Positions 43,592-55,207 of a DNA stretch of 64,000 bases are shown in pieces. Within the stretch, counting starts at the first letter, position 1. Every line of letters starts with the position of its first letter. The notes under the pieces are model-generated. The model made no database searches. It had not been told where the DNA came from and worked only from the letters and a program-made list of their open reading frames with translations. A program made the translations under genes and the position numbers. This DNA comes from Pestalotiopsis fici W106-1 (Eukaryota > Ascomycota > Sordariomycetes > Amphisphaeriales > Sporocadaceae), in the NCBI RefSeq assembly GCF_000516985.1, contig NW_006917094.1:1116001-1180000 (forward strand). The letters are read 5' to 3'.

Positions 43592-46500
43592 CTCTGTCCG
43601 TTACGTTGTTTTCCAATTATCAAGCCGACTTTTTCAAAGAGTGGCGCCAGGGATGCCTGTGTGAGCAGCTCGTTATGCGTCTGGAGTAAGTTGGTGGGAG
43701 GTCGAACGAGTGTTGTAGTGAACAGACTAGAATTTACATGCTGCGAAAAGTTTTTGTTTGCAAATGCATGCAATGATAGTTGACAAACGACGGTCGTCCG
43801 CCGGCGGCGCCAAGTGCCGGAGATGACAGTTCTTTTAAAGACGGGCCAGCCGAATTATGGAGAGATTCTCCAGGACGCAACGACGTTGACGTTGATATGG
43901 GCAAAGCAACCTAGTCCCTGGTGCGGCCCACCAGTATGTTTGTCTGATACGAGGGAGCCGGCCACACCCCTCGATGTTATCTGAGCCCATGGCGGAACGG
44001 CCGTCGACGCATGCCAATGCTACTACAGCCTAATGCATCGACACAGCTGGGGAATCTAGCGGAATTCCCAAGTGACGCTTTGGGACAAGGGCCGGCGCCT
44101 ACTCCAAAACGTAGGGCTTCAGCTAACTTCTAAGCACTATGGCTTAGACCCGGAAGGAAGCACCGTTCTCTGACTGGTCCCGTTGCACGAGCACCGGCTA
44201 GCGGATCACGATTGGCATTGCCGTCACACATAACAGCATTCGGTGGGCAATGGCAAACCCTTCCTTGTTGCCAGCCTTGATAGTTGGCTGGTTCCAAGGA
44301 GATCACCCACGTGTAATGGATGGCACTGACTGGTTTCGTACAGAATCCCGAGGCGCGAAGAAGCCGATCGCTGGGAAAACGGCTGACGGTTGCTGGGTCT
44401 CGCGATCGGCAAGCAGGCAGGGGAGCAAAGAGGAGTCGCTCGCTCGCTTTACGGAGCTCTCTCTCCACTGGCATTGTACGCAATACCTGCCTCGCCTGCC
44501 GAGACAAGGGTGTTGACCTCGAAGAGGATCCGTTTGTCTGGTTCACCTGGTCCGTGGCCCAAGAGTCAATCTCAATCAAAGCTGAAGTTGAGGTCTAGCG
44601 CAGACAGGGGTGAGATCAGATCTGTAGATCTAGGCCCAAATTGTCTTAACCATGTGCGTTTGCATGCACGCAATCACTCCCTCCCACTGGGGTAGCGAAT
44701 TGATTGTGGAAGTACCATCGTGTCATTTGGTACTATGCGGCTGAGCTGTGATTTAATGGGAAGCTGGAGAGGCGCAAAGTGGAGAGGCATCAGGGCCGGG
44801 ATGAGGCATATATAGCTGGGTATTAGTATAGACAACAATCTTGTCGGTGCGGATATCAACCAATGATGATCAAATATCATTGTTCCGAATATTCTCCCAT
44901 GTTGATTTGCAGGTAGCGACCACGCCCAGCTAGTCCAACTGAGGCCAGCTGCAGGATCCGAGTGTCGCAGCTCCACCGGATAGTTTTCTATCGTCAAGTG
45001 ACAGCTGATCTTGCGTATCCGACGGCTTGGTTGAATGAGATGATATGATCCTTTCCACGCGGGAGGAGAATGCTTGGCTTGTTGATGTTGTTTTCATGAC
45101 AAGGCGAGCCGTCCGTCTCAGAGAACAGCATTCTGTCTTTGACTGCTTCCCTTGACGTACGCAACAAGGACTTTCCGTGTCCATCTTGATAGCTACCGAG
45201 CTCTGACACCTGACTAGCTGTCCTCTAGAGTAATTGCCGGAGAAGCTAGAAGGATGTGAAACAGAAACGGTGGGAGTTTAGAGTCCAAGAGACGAACTAG
45301 AAGGAGAACTAGAAGCCCCCAAGGTTTGTGTACTATTAGTGAGCAAGGCTGATGGTGCTTCTGCCGATCGTACGAGTTGTCTGGCGGGCTTCTGGCGGCC
45401 GCGTGCCAAATGTGTCATTCTACAAGCTAAGGGAAGACCAAGAAAAAAAAAAAAAAAAGTACGGACTTGATTCCGTTGGCTTTGGGAGGCTGGCTTGAAT
45501 TACTTTTCCCGCCCACCCAGATTGCTATAGGTATCAAGAATAAAAGGACTGCATAGTTACTTCCTAACGTCTTTGTGAACGCCATCAAGATACAAACCCA
45601 AACTGGACTCATCTAAGCCAGCACGCCGGGTGTCGACATTATTCATAGCTGATGAATCGGTTCCCGTTCGCCATAAACTCGTTGCAGTTCGATTGAAGAC
45701 TCGATTATCAGGCTTGGGAGGAATAGATATGCATTTCCGGATTACTGTTTTTGGAAATCGCTTATTGAGTTATGTTTTTGGTCCAGAGTGTCAGCCGTCC
45801 CTGTTCAGCCTTGTCTGTTTCTATATCTTTTTAGGGAGGGGAGAGTTTAGGAAGGGGGCTTGGGGGAATCCGGTACCTGAAAATGTTTCCTTGGATTGAT
45901 ATTAGCCACTGCGCTTCAGTGGGCCTTGAGGCGCTGATTTCATTGCACGTAGCGCTAACGACGCGACGGTAACCGTGCATTTGGCTTTAATGTACCTGGA
46001 ATTTGTGTAAGGTAAAGGGGCTGCTTCAATCATTATCTGCTGCTCGTATGTATGCATGTCATGACGGCCTAGGGTAGCATCTGTCAGTTCATGTGTGCAA
46101 CAATTGGTAACGGTGTACTGGCATTCACGTTATAGGAGCCTGCTCTGATGTTAAAGGTTGCACTACGCTTGCTTTGTGCATGCCAATCTGTTTGCTAGGC
46201 CATTCGTCCATCCAATCCCAACTGGTTGGTGTTCCAGTGTGCCTACGTAAGACTTACTTCGATTGCTGAAAGGAGCACCTAGGTTAGGTACGCCAACAAG
46301 CTCCAAATTCCAAGTCTGGGCACGAACCTTCGCAACCACGCCCACGACCGATTCATATCTGCAACTGACACCGCGTGTCCTACCTGCACAACAGCAAAAG
46401 TGCGCAATTATCTGAATCACTGCGTCGATAATTTGTGTGCCTTGCTTTTGCTGCTGCTGTCGCTGGATGTCAACAATCTATGCAGTTTCCACCACAGATA

Positions 46501-46649
46501 CTATCCGAGACCAACTGCTACTTTAAAATGCTACAGCCCCCACGAGACGACTAGACAGACGCTTCTCTCAACACTTGCTGCGCATTGCGCAAAACAAGGA
46601 AACACCAAGTTGCCAAGCAGGCTAGGCACATCGCAACTGTTCATACATC
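43592..46649. other. 3-kb region upstream of PLD1
   Basis: Long non-coding region shared as promoter by the minus-strand hydrolase and phospholipase D. It contains short unsupported frames, an A16 tract near 45443-45458, and GGTACC/CCTAGG-type motifs near 46280. I see no tRNA or other RNA gene. Confidence 0.35.
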
Positions 46650-49600
46650 ATGGGGTGGCAAGATAGGGGCGAGTCGCTGTCGCCGTCATCACAAACTCCT
46701 CCCAACCTCACAACTCCTATCCCGTCCCAACAGGAACGACCGCCGGTCCCACGCACGACGAGTGGCCCTTCTACACCTCTGGCTTCTGGCTCAAACGACT
46801 ACCTGAGTGCCAATGGCGCTGCTCCAGAGCCCTCGCCAAACTCCCAACCAGAAGCACCGGACTATTTGAATGGAGGATTGCCTCACATCGATCCCTCGCC
46901 GGTTTCTCCTACCGCCAATGGATTTCCTATTGCTGGAAGCTCAGCAGCGCCGAGAAAGGATCTTTCACCGAGAAGCGGAAATGGCGAGCCCATCACACCG
47001 CCAGAACCCATCTCTCCTGGTCGGCGCATTGTGCAGTTTGCACGAGCAGATACCGTCCTAGACCCACCCCCTCCGATCTCAACAGAACCTACGCGTCAAG
47101 ACTCGTGGGATGGCGATGTCTCTGGTCGCTCTCGGGGTGAGAGATTCGTTTCTCGCCTCAAGTCATTGGCTGTTGCTGGCCCATCACAAACACCCAAGCC
47201 AACTGGCTCGTCCGAAACCCCTCTGCCCTCGGCCAGTACATCACCAACCATTTCTCGGTCCCACCGCATACCTACAACGACTGCTGAAGAGGGAAGCGAT
47301 GCTGATGTGGACGATAGCGAGGAAGATGAAATTTCAAGAAACCAGACCAAGCCGTCAAGGCGGAAACGAATGAAGCATCGGCTGAAGACACTGGACTTGC
47401 GCTCTCAAGGGACCCCCAGGATTGATAACGAGGACCTAGACTCACCAGCAGAAGGCCGTTTCCGGACCATGATGCGCCGCTCTACCATGCCGGACCCCAC
47501 TGAACAACGAGGAGGCTTGTCTGAGGGCGAGGGCCGTGACCACTTGGACCGTCTGCGCCGCGGCAGCTCATGGCTGGCTAGGTCCCGTCATGATCCCGAT
47601 ATGGACGTTGACCACTTGGAACCGCGGATGCCTGGTCACCGGCGGAGGATTTCTGATATACTCGGTGGTGGTGGAGTATCAGATGGTGATGGCCTCGCTA
47701 CCCCCAGGCGACCACGCTTCGCTTCAGACAGGGCTACCACCTTCGGTGTACAGACATGGAAGCAGATCACAAGAACGTTGAAGGCACTAGGTGGAGGTAG
47801 AAAACCTGCCGATGCGTTCGATTTCAATAAGTCGGCCGAGCTCATGGCTGAGCTGCGAGCTGTCACGCCGGCAGTTGTGATCCTTGCCAGCATGTTGCAA
47901 AGGGACGAGCACGGTTATAAGCGTATCCCTGTACTCCTCGAGCAGCTCAAGATCAAGATCATCGACAGTCAGCCGGATAAGGGCGAAAACGAAAAAGGGA
48001 ATAATGAACGCCATTCTCTTTTCACCTTCAAATTGGAATACGGCAGCGGTCCTAGCCAGATGAGCTGGACCATTGAGCGATCCATCTACGAAATTGCCGA
48101 TCTCCATACCCGCTACAGACTGTCACTTGGTGACAAAAACCCACTGCAGACCACGGCAACACTGAAGCATAAACCAAAGCAACCGCATTTCCCTCGATCG
48201 GCATTCCCCTACCTCAGAAATATTAGAGGATTGAATTTCCTGGAGTCGGACGATGAAGACAAGGCCACAGAGAACAACATCGATGCTAATCGCATCGATG
48301 AGATCGCCGAGGCCACCGCTGGGGAGATGACTGCTGCAGACGGCACTGCGAGTGAATTGGACAGGCCGGGGACGGCAAGGAGGAAGCGATCTCGTATGAA
48401 CTTGCTCGGCATTAGGAGACAGTCTTCCGGCCTCATGGACACGGTTGAAGGCTCCAGCCTCAATCCTCAAAAAGCGCTCGCAAAGCAGGAAAGATATATT
48501 CGGAAGCAGCGATCAAAGTTGGAAAAGTATCTGCAAGAAATGATACACTGGCTCATGTTTCGCGCTGATGCAAACCGCCTGTGCCGATTCCTGGAGCTGT
48601 CCGCACTTGGTGTACGGCTTGCTGCAGATGGCTCGTATCATGGAAAGGAATGTTTCCTGCATATACAGTCATCCAAGGGCGTCGACTTTAGACGCGCACT
48701 TACCCCATCCAAGATTGCTGCCCGGCATTCGCGCAAGTGGTTCCTAGTCCGAGAAAGCTACATTGTTGTGGCCGAGTCGCCGTCCACCATGGAAGTCTAC
48801 GATGTCTACCTCGTGGATCCTAGTTTCCGCATCGTCAACAAGACCAATAAGCTTAAGCAGTTTGGCGCGAAGGCCATTGGCGATTCCGATGCCAGCAAGC
48901 GCAAGCGCAAAGGAAAGGAGGTTGCAAGGGATGAACTTGGTCCAGACGAGATTGTCCAGTCGGGCAAACATCATACCCTCAAGATCTACACGTCAGAGAG
49001 AAAGATCAAGCTCTATTCTCGTAAGGAAAAGATCATGCAGCAGTTTGAAACCTCGGTTCATAAAATGTTGAAACAAACCCAGTGGGCTGAGCCGCACCGC
49101 TTTGAGAGTTTTGCTCCGGTGAGAAACAATGTTTTTGCCCAGTGGTTAGTTGATGGACGAGACTACATGTGGATGGTATCTCGAGCCATCAGCATGGCTC
49201 AAGATGTCATCTACATTCATGATTGGTGGCTGAGCCCAGAGCTTTACATGCGGAGACCTGCCGTCATTAGCGAAAAATGGCGTCTAGATCGACTCCTCCG
49301 AAGAAAGGCCCAGGAAGGCGTCAAAGTTTTTGTAATTGTGTATCGGAATGTCGAGCAGGCTATTCCCATCGATTCCGAGCACACAAAACATGCCCTCCAC
49401 AGTCTCCACCCCAACATTCTGGTTCAGAGATCACCAAATCAGTTCAAGAAGAACCAATTCTTCTACGCCCATCACGAGAAGATATGTATTGTCGATCACG
49501 ATATAGCATTTCTTGGTGGTATCGATCTCTGCTTCGGTCGATGGGATACTCCCCAACACACCCTTACAGATGATCGTCCAACCGGCTACGAACAAGACGG

Positions 49601-52043
49601 AGAGGCGCCAAAAGACTCCGATCACTGTCAGCTGTGGCCGGGCAAAGACTACTCAAATCCTCGCGTTCTGGACTTCTTCAGGCTTAATCAGCCCTACGAA
49701 GAAATGTACGACCGTAGCAAAATTCCTCGGATGCCCTGGCACGATGTCGCAATGCAGGTTGTTGGACAACCCGCACGAGACTTGACACGTCATTTCGTTC
49801 AACGCTGGAACTACTTGAGAAGAGAAAGGAACCCCACCCGACCAATGCCCTTCCTTCTACCTCCCCCAGATGCGAAACACGAAGACCTCGAGCATTTGGG
49901 GCTTACAGGAACTTGCGAAGTCCAAATCTTGAGGTCTGCCGGCGATTGGTCTCTCGGTCTTCCACGCGATGTGACCGAACATAGTATCCTCACGGCCTAC
50001 ATTAGTCTCATCAAGCAGTCGGATCATTTTGTGTATATGGAAAATCAGTTCTTCATCACAAGCTGCGAGACTTTGGGCACAAGAGTCGTCAATGGCATTG
50101 GTGATGCTCTCGTAGAACGCATCATCAGAGCCCACGAAAACGAGGAGGACTGGCGATGTTGCATCATGATTCCGCTCATGCCGGGCTTCCAGAACACGGT
50201 CAGACAAGACAGCGGCAGCAGTGTTCGCTTGATCATGCAGTTCCAGTACCGAAGTATCTGCAGAGGCCCACACTCGATTTTCGGTCGTCTGAAAGCCCGT
50301 GGTATTGACCCGGACGACTATATTACCTTCTTCAGTCTGAGAAAGTGGGGAGTCATGCAGAACGGCCACATAGTAACCGAGCAACTGTATATCCACGCCA
50401 AGACCATCATTGTAGACGACCGTGTCGTTCTCATTGGTTCCGCCAACATCAATGAACGTTCCATGCTGGGCAACCGAGATTCCGAGGTTGCTGCCATCAT
50501 TCGTGACACCAAGGACGAGTGGATCACAATGGCCGGTGTTCCATATCGTGTGGGGGCCTTTGCCCACACATTGCGAATGCGCTTGATGCGAGAGCATCTT
50601 GGTCTTGACGTGGACAAGATCACTGAGGAGGAACGAGCCGAATCCATTGGCACTGATGCCGAATATGAGGCTGAAATGAACCAGATATACCAGGAATCAG
50701 ATGACGAGGATCCAAACGTGTCGGTATCTGGCATCAGGTCGGGAACCGACATGAACAGCATCAATGATGATGGCAGGGTACCCGATCAGGAGCTGACATC
50801 ATCTGCTGAGTCGACCAAGGACAGATCGCCCAAACGACGGTCTAGAGCTTTGAGCGTTCAACGGCAATCTCTCATTAACCGAGCCAAACGTGCAAGTTCT
50901 GGGGTGTCAAGCAGAGACATGCCAGAGCCTGGCAACAAACGGAGCACTGAAAGACTGCCTCCGGCTCCAGAAATGATACGCCGGACGACTGCCGAACTTG
51001 GACTGACTCGCCTCACTCAACTTCCAACATTACCTTTGACTGACGATACTGATATCGGAGGCCCGCCACTCCATCACGATGCTGATGGTAACCCGACCTA
51101 CGAGCAGACAAATCCCCTGGCTGCAGACATACAGCCGGCTATATTTGACAAGGACATCATGCGCGACCCTTTGAATCCATCATTTTGGGATGACGTTTGG
51201 TGTAGAACTGCGGAAAATAACACAAAGCTCTATCGTCGTGTCTTCCGATGTATGCCAGACAGCGAGGCTCTTTCATGGAAGGAGTATGGAGAGTTTGAAG
51301 CCTATCAAGAGCGCTTCAGCGAAATGATGACTGGACAGAAGAAGAGTGAAGAGGAGCATGACGCCAAGTCACAAGTCAGTCAATCCGGCGGTGGCGCGGG
51401 TGCTACAGGCATCCCGGCACAAGTGTCCACAGATGAGACTCTTCACGTGGCAGAAAAGATGGCAGAGAAAGTCATGCCTGACACGAATCCGGAAATCAAG
51501 GTTTCAAACGGTGATGCTGAACTCAATGAGAAGACGGCAAATTCTCTGGCCAACCACGATAAGTCTTCCGAGAGGCTCAAGCTCAGATTGAATACAGAGG
51601 ATGAGAAAACCAACGGACAAGCTCCCGATGCCCCTTCCCCTGTCTCGCCATTCCCAGCATTTGAGCCTCAAGGTGAGGAGAATCTGGAGCCGCAGGCTAC
51701 TGCACAAAGCACCTTGCAACCCCAAAAGAGCCACGATCGCCGCACCACATTCTCTTCTGTCGAGAAGCCCACCTCCTCTCAAGGTGGCAGTTCCACCATC
51801 TACACCGCCCCCAACAGCAACGGGCAGCAGGAGTCGGTACGCCGTAGGCGCCGAAACACTACTAAAGGTAGCCGGCGGGCTCCAGTCTTCCCATACGAAG
51901 TCGTCAGCCGAGAAATGGCTGAAGAACTCTGCAACATGATCCAAGGACATGTTGTCCAATTTCCATACGACTGGCTTGAGACTGAGGAAGAAGGCAATCA
52001 CTGGTTGTTCCAACCAGACATGTTGGCTCCCAAGGAGATCTAG
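46650..52043 (+). CDS. PLD1: Phospholipase D (Spo14/PLD1 type)
   Basis: A 1797-residue frame starting at ATG. The first ~450 residues are disordered (Pro/Ser/acidic). A PX domain follows (FTFKLEYGSGPSQMSWTIERSIYEIADLHTRYRLSLGD, around 450-560), then a PH-like region, then the catalytic part with two HKD motifs: HHEKICIVDHD near residue 940 and HAKTIIVDDRVVLIGSANINERS near residue 1250. It hydrolyses phosphatidylcholine to phosphatidic acid and choline and regulates membrane traffic and sporulation. The 3' end probably has one more tiny exon: after AAG GAG ATC TA a GTAAGT donor at 52043 and an acceptor at 52101-52102 (TATAG) would add YN and stop at 52109 in place of the stop at 52041. It is single-exon otherwise, like orthologs of filamentous fungi. 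Confidence 0.93.
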   Translation: MGWQDRGESLSPSSQTPPNLTTPIPSQQERPPVPRTTSGPSTPLASGSNDYLSANGAAPEPSPNSQPEAPDYLNGGLPHIDPSPVSPTANGFPIAGSSAAPRKDLSPRSGNGEPITPPEPISPGRRIVQFARADTVLDPPPPISTEPTRQDSWDGDVSGRSRGERFVSRLKSLAVAGPSQTPKPTGSSETPLPSASTSPTISRSHRIPTTTAEEGSDADVDDSEEDEISRNQTKPSRRKRMKHRLKTLDLRSQGTPRIDNEDLDSPAEGRFRTMMRRSTMPDPTEQRGGLSEGEGRDHLDRLRRGSSWLARSRHDPDMDVDHLEPRMPGHRRRISDILGGGGVSDGDGLATPRRPRFASDRATTFGVQTWKQITRTLKALGGGRKPADAFDFNKSAELMAELRAVTPAVVILASMLQRDEHGYKRIPVLLEQLKIKIIDSQPDKGENEKGNNERHSLFTFKLEYGSGPSQMSWTIERSIYEIADLHTRYRLSLGDKNPLQTTATLKHKPKQPHFPRSAFPYLRNIRGLNFLESDDEDKATENNIDANRIDEIAEATAGEMTAADGTASELDRPGTARRKRSRMNLLGIRRQSSGLMDTVEGSSLNPQKALAKQERYIRKQRSKLEKYLQEMIHWLMFRADANRLCRFLELSALGVRLAADGSYHGKECFLHIQSSKGVDFRRALTPSKIAARHSRKWFLVRESYIVVAESPSTMEVYDVYLVDPSFRIVNKTNKLKQFGAKAIGDSDASKRKRKGKEVARDELGPDEIVQSGKHHTLKIYTSERKIKLYSRKEKIMQQFETSVHKMLKQTQWAEPHRFESFAPVRNNVFAQWLVDGRDYMWMVSRAISMAQDVIYIHDWWLSPELYMRRPAVISEKWRLDRLLRRKAQEGVKVFVIVYRNVEQAIPIDSEHTKHALHSLHPNILVQRSPNQFKKNQFFYAHHEKICIVDHDIAFLGGIDLCFGRWDTPQHTLTDDRPTGYEQDGEAPKDSDHCQLWPGKDYSNPRVLDFFRLNQPYEEMYDRSKIPRMPWHDVAMQVVGQPARDLTRHFVQRWNYLRRERNPTRPMPFLLPPPDAKHEDLEHLGLTGTCEVQILRSAGDWSLGLPRDVTEHSILTAYISLIKQSDHFVYMENQFFITSCETLGTRVVNGIGDALVERIIRAHENEEDWRCCIMIPLMPGFQNTVRQDSGSSVRLIMQFQYRSICRGPHSIFGRLKARGIDPDDYITFFSLRKWGVMQNGHIVTEQLYIHAKTIIVDDRVVLIGSANINERSMLGNRDSEVAAIIRDTKDEWITMAGVPYRVGAFAHTLRMRLMREHLGLDVDKITEEERAESIGTDAEYEAEMNQIYQESDDEDPNVSVSGIRSGTDMNSINDDGRVPDQELTSSAESTKDRSPKRRSRALSVQRQSLINRAKRASSGVSSRDMPEPGNKRSTERLPPAPEMIRRTTAELGLTRLTQLPTLPLTDDTDIGGPPLHHDADGNPTYEQTNPLAADIQPAIFDKDIMRDPLNPSFWDDVWCRTAENNTKLYRRVFRCMPDSEALSWKEYGEFEAYQERFSEMMTGQKKSEEEHDAKSQVSQSGGGAGATGIPAQVSTDETLHVAEKMAEKVMPDTNPEIKVSNGDAELNEKTANSLANHDKSSERLKLRLNTEDEKTNGQAPDAPSPVSPFPAFEPQGEENLEPQATAQSTLQPQKSHDRRTTFSSVEKPTSSQGGSSTIYTAPNSNGQQESVRRRRRNTTKGSRRAPVFPYEVVSREMAEELCNMIQGHVVQFPYDWLETEEEGNHWLFQPDMLAPKEI

Positions 52044-52109
52044 TAAGTCTACATATGCGAATCCAGAATGAAACAGAAGAAATGATTCTAACCTTTGTAT
52101 AGCAACTAA

Positions 52110-52854
52110 AACCTCAATCAAGTCAAGCCGCTCTCACCCGCAGTCACTTCTGTAGCTTATCGGACCTAGAAACTTAGTTTTCAGGATTGAGCACAACTTG
52201 ACCATCATCTCGAACACACAGGTCGAATTTTGCCAAGCATTGCATCCAGGCGTTCAGGGGCAGGTTGCATTTGGGACGGGAAGATCAATTCAAGACATGC
52301 AAGCTCGGGCGAGGGCCACCGCAAAAAAAATGCATTAGCCGGTTGATCTGCTTTACTTTTTCTTCTTCCCCTTCTCCTTCTTCCGTATACACAATACTTT
52401 TCAGAAACTTGTTTTCTTGTGCAGTTGTTTCTTCGGCGAAAGATTTATGGCCGAAGGTGCATTCAGGGTTCACAGATATGTATACATACTTGATTGTAGA
52501 CAGCGATTGCTCTTCCCGGGGTATATACATGCACATTTGCCATAATCGATCTTGTCTTGTTCGTCATTGTCTTGTTTGATATGCCTGGAATATGAGGTCT
52601 TGAACTGGGAGAAGTGGGAACGCGACTGGTAGTATGATCAACGCAGCTTGGAGCACACGTCATAATCTTGTAGCAACTTGCGAACCTGTTGTTGCTATTG
52701 TTCTTCTGAACCCAAATTCCATAAACGTGTTTTCTCCTGGAGAAGTCAAAAGTGTAAAGGCGACTTTGCTCATCTCAAGAGCGTTTCTATTGAGTGCATA
52801 TTCATACAAGTTGTGTTGCATATCGATACCAACATGGCAATACTGGTATTCGTT
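52110..52854. other. Intergenic region between PLD1 and the coiled-coil gene
   Basis: About 745 bp between convergent genes. Short frames only; no element recognised. Confidence 0.35.
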
Positions 52855-54658
52855 TTAAATTTCAAAGACCTCGCCAACACCGTATCCCCCACCGCGCCTC
52901 GAGTCGGCGAGATCCAGTCGCCAGCCCTCCCAGTTCTTGAGACCGCGCTTGATCTCCTTGATCCGCTCGATCCTCCTCTTGGCGTCCTCCTCTTGGGCCC
53001 GCCGGAACGCCTCCTCGTCAAACTCCATGTCGTCGTCATCGAGGAATCCGTCCTCATCGGCTGGTCCCCCGGGCGTCGTACCGGTGAGGGCGTTCAGGCC
53101 CGAAGTGAAGAAATCGCCCAAGCCTTTTTGCTGCGAGTGTTTGCGGCCAGCATCAGGTGATTGCGGGCCGGAAAGGTCAATATTGGTAAAGTCACCTCCT
53201 GGGGAGGTGACGTCTTCGGCACCGGGCTCGAGGTCCTTGCGGCGCTGGTGCCAAATACCGCGGCGAAGATCATAAATCTCAGACTCCAGGTCACGAATCT
53301 TCTTCTCCAGCCTCTGCCGTCCTTCATCTTCGAGCTCATCAACACCGTCGTCATCGCCGCCGCCCTCTGCAGCATCCTTCTTGCGCAAGCGCGCATTGTC
53401 CGCCTCGAGGGTCTCGACCTTTTCCTTGAGTTGAAGCACTTCCTTCTCCGCGGCCTCCTTCTCCTTGCGTAGTGTCTGTGTTCTCGAGTCATTCTCCTTG
53501 TGCAGGTTGCCCAGCGCTGTGACCTTCTTCTCGAGTGCGTCGTGCTTCTTCTGAAGCTCCTCCTTTTCCGCCTGGAGAGTCTCGTTTTCCTGTTCGAGAC
53601 TTCTGACCTTGGTCTCGGCGCTGGTGCGGCTGCTGCTCTCCTTGATTGCCTTTTCGCTTGTCCGCTCGAGGTTACGCTTTAGGTCCTGGAGCTCGCGAGA
53701 AGATGTCGAAGCAGCCTGCTCGGCGCGCGCGAGCTTCTCCTCTAGCGCCGTAATCTGTTCCTTCTCGGTACCGCCCTCGCTGGCGCGGCGCTCGGCCTGG
53801 GCACGGAGCCTGGAGAGCTCAATCTCCATCGTCTCGATAGTGGCTGATTTGGAGGCTAGTTGAGCTTGAAGCTCAGCAGAAGGTGGAGAGGATGCCGAGA
53901 CAGATGGCGACGGGCCATGGCCGCGACTCTTTGCCGCCGCGGACTGGAGCTGGGCGTTCTGGCGTTCGAGAGCTGCGAGCTCAGCTTGCTGCAATTACGT
54001 AGTGTGTTAGCTGCTGAAAAACCCAATGTGCGGACGATATTGCACGACAGACAACATACCAACTTTGTTACCTCGGCGCTATCGCTACCGCCTGTCTTGG
54101 TGTCAGATTCTTTGAGCTCTGTCAGCTCCTCCTCGGCCTTCTGCCATCTCTTCTCAGAATCAGCTGCTTCCTTGGCTAGTCGCTTGTTCTCCTTCTCCAA
54201 ATCTTCAATACGCGCAACCTGCTTGCGATAAATATCGGCGGCAGTCTCGCCCTCTGCGCCTGGTGAGAATGGGCCGCCCGAAATGGATCCGGCGCGGAAG
54301 GAAGCTGAGCGCAGCTTAGACTGCTGCGAGGCCGTCTGGGCGGGGGAGGTAGGATCTTCCACGGCTTCATCCCCGGCGGCCGTCTTCTCGGCAGACTCTT
54401 CGGCGGCTTCCTCGCTGGCTGGTGCTGGGGCGGGTTCGCTGTCGTCCTTGGGCGTGCTGGCGCCAGCTTCTGGCTTGGTTTCTTCCTTGTCCTTTTTGGC
54501 GCCGGCCTTCTTCTTTTGCTTCTTCTTCATTTCTTCGACCTATGCATTCTGACATTAGACAAGAGTCTCTACTGGATGATTCGTCTGTAGGAAATGTAGC
54601 TCACTCTCTTCTTGGCCGCGGCCAGCTTCTCAGCCTTTGCCTTGTCATCGTCCGCCAT
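52855..54658 (-). CDS. Long coiled-coil protein ('M protein repeat' type)
   Basis: Minus-strand exons 54658-54605, 54539-54060 and 53988-52855 join to 555 residues. The first exon codes only MADDDKAKAEKLAAAKKR, then a charged lysine/glutamate region with proline-rich low complexity (KTAAGDEAVEDPTSPAQ). From about residue 110 to 430 the protein is a near-continuous coiled coil (DIYRKQVARIEDLEKENKRL, LEQENETLQAEKEELQKKHDALEKKVTAL). The C-terminus has FDEEAFRRAQEEDAKRRIERIKEIKRGLKNWEGWRLDLADSR, which looks conserved. Fungal relatives are annotated as M-protein-repeat proteins; function is unknown, possibly a cytoskeletal or Golgi tether. It is divergent from the HAD gene, with a shared 549-bp promoter. 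Confidence 0.75.
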
Positions 54659-55207
54659 TGCGCCGGTTCTTGTGATTTTCTTAGCACAGGAGAAGTAATG
54701 GGCCGATCAGTAATTGTAATTGCGTATTGAACGAGAGTGTAACGGCAGTCAGTGATGCGGAATTCCTGTCTCGTGCCCTAAATACGGTGTCGTCTGCGTA
54801 TTCGAATGTGGCCTTGATATTGTTCCGGAACCCAGCTACTGGATCTAATGACAGCTTGTCCAAAGACACGCGGGCGAGCTGCGATCCCAGTCAGTGGCTT
54901 GCAGCTTGCCTAACTCTGGGTAGCAGCCAGCCGCTAAATTACCTAAATGAACAGTAACGATACGCTACAAATCAAATGCTTTGGCTGATGACGCACGGAC
55001 CCCACTCACTCACATGTATCATCATACATGAAATAGTCGAGGGACCATTAACGTTTGGAGCTATATTTGGAGGAAAGAATCTGGGTGAGGTTCATTCACC
55101 CGCAAATATTGTGAGCATACTCTTGCTTTGATATTTTCTTGCTTTGATCAGAACATACTAATTTTTGACATCTTCGATTCAGCAGTCCTCAACAACTCTC
55201 TACCCTT
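54659..55207. promoter_or_regulatory. Shared divergent promoter
   Basis: A 549-bp region between the coiled-coil and HAD genes. No strong individual motif seen. Confidence 0.4.

Noticed and set aside
44250..44695. Overlapping frames of about 100 codons upstream of PLD1
   Set aside because: Mutually overlapping in three phases, Arg/Ser-rich composition and no family marks; typical of GC-rich intergenic DNA.
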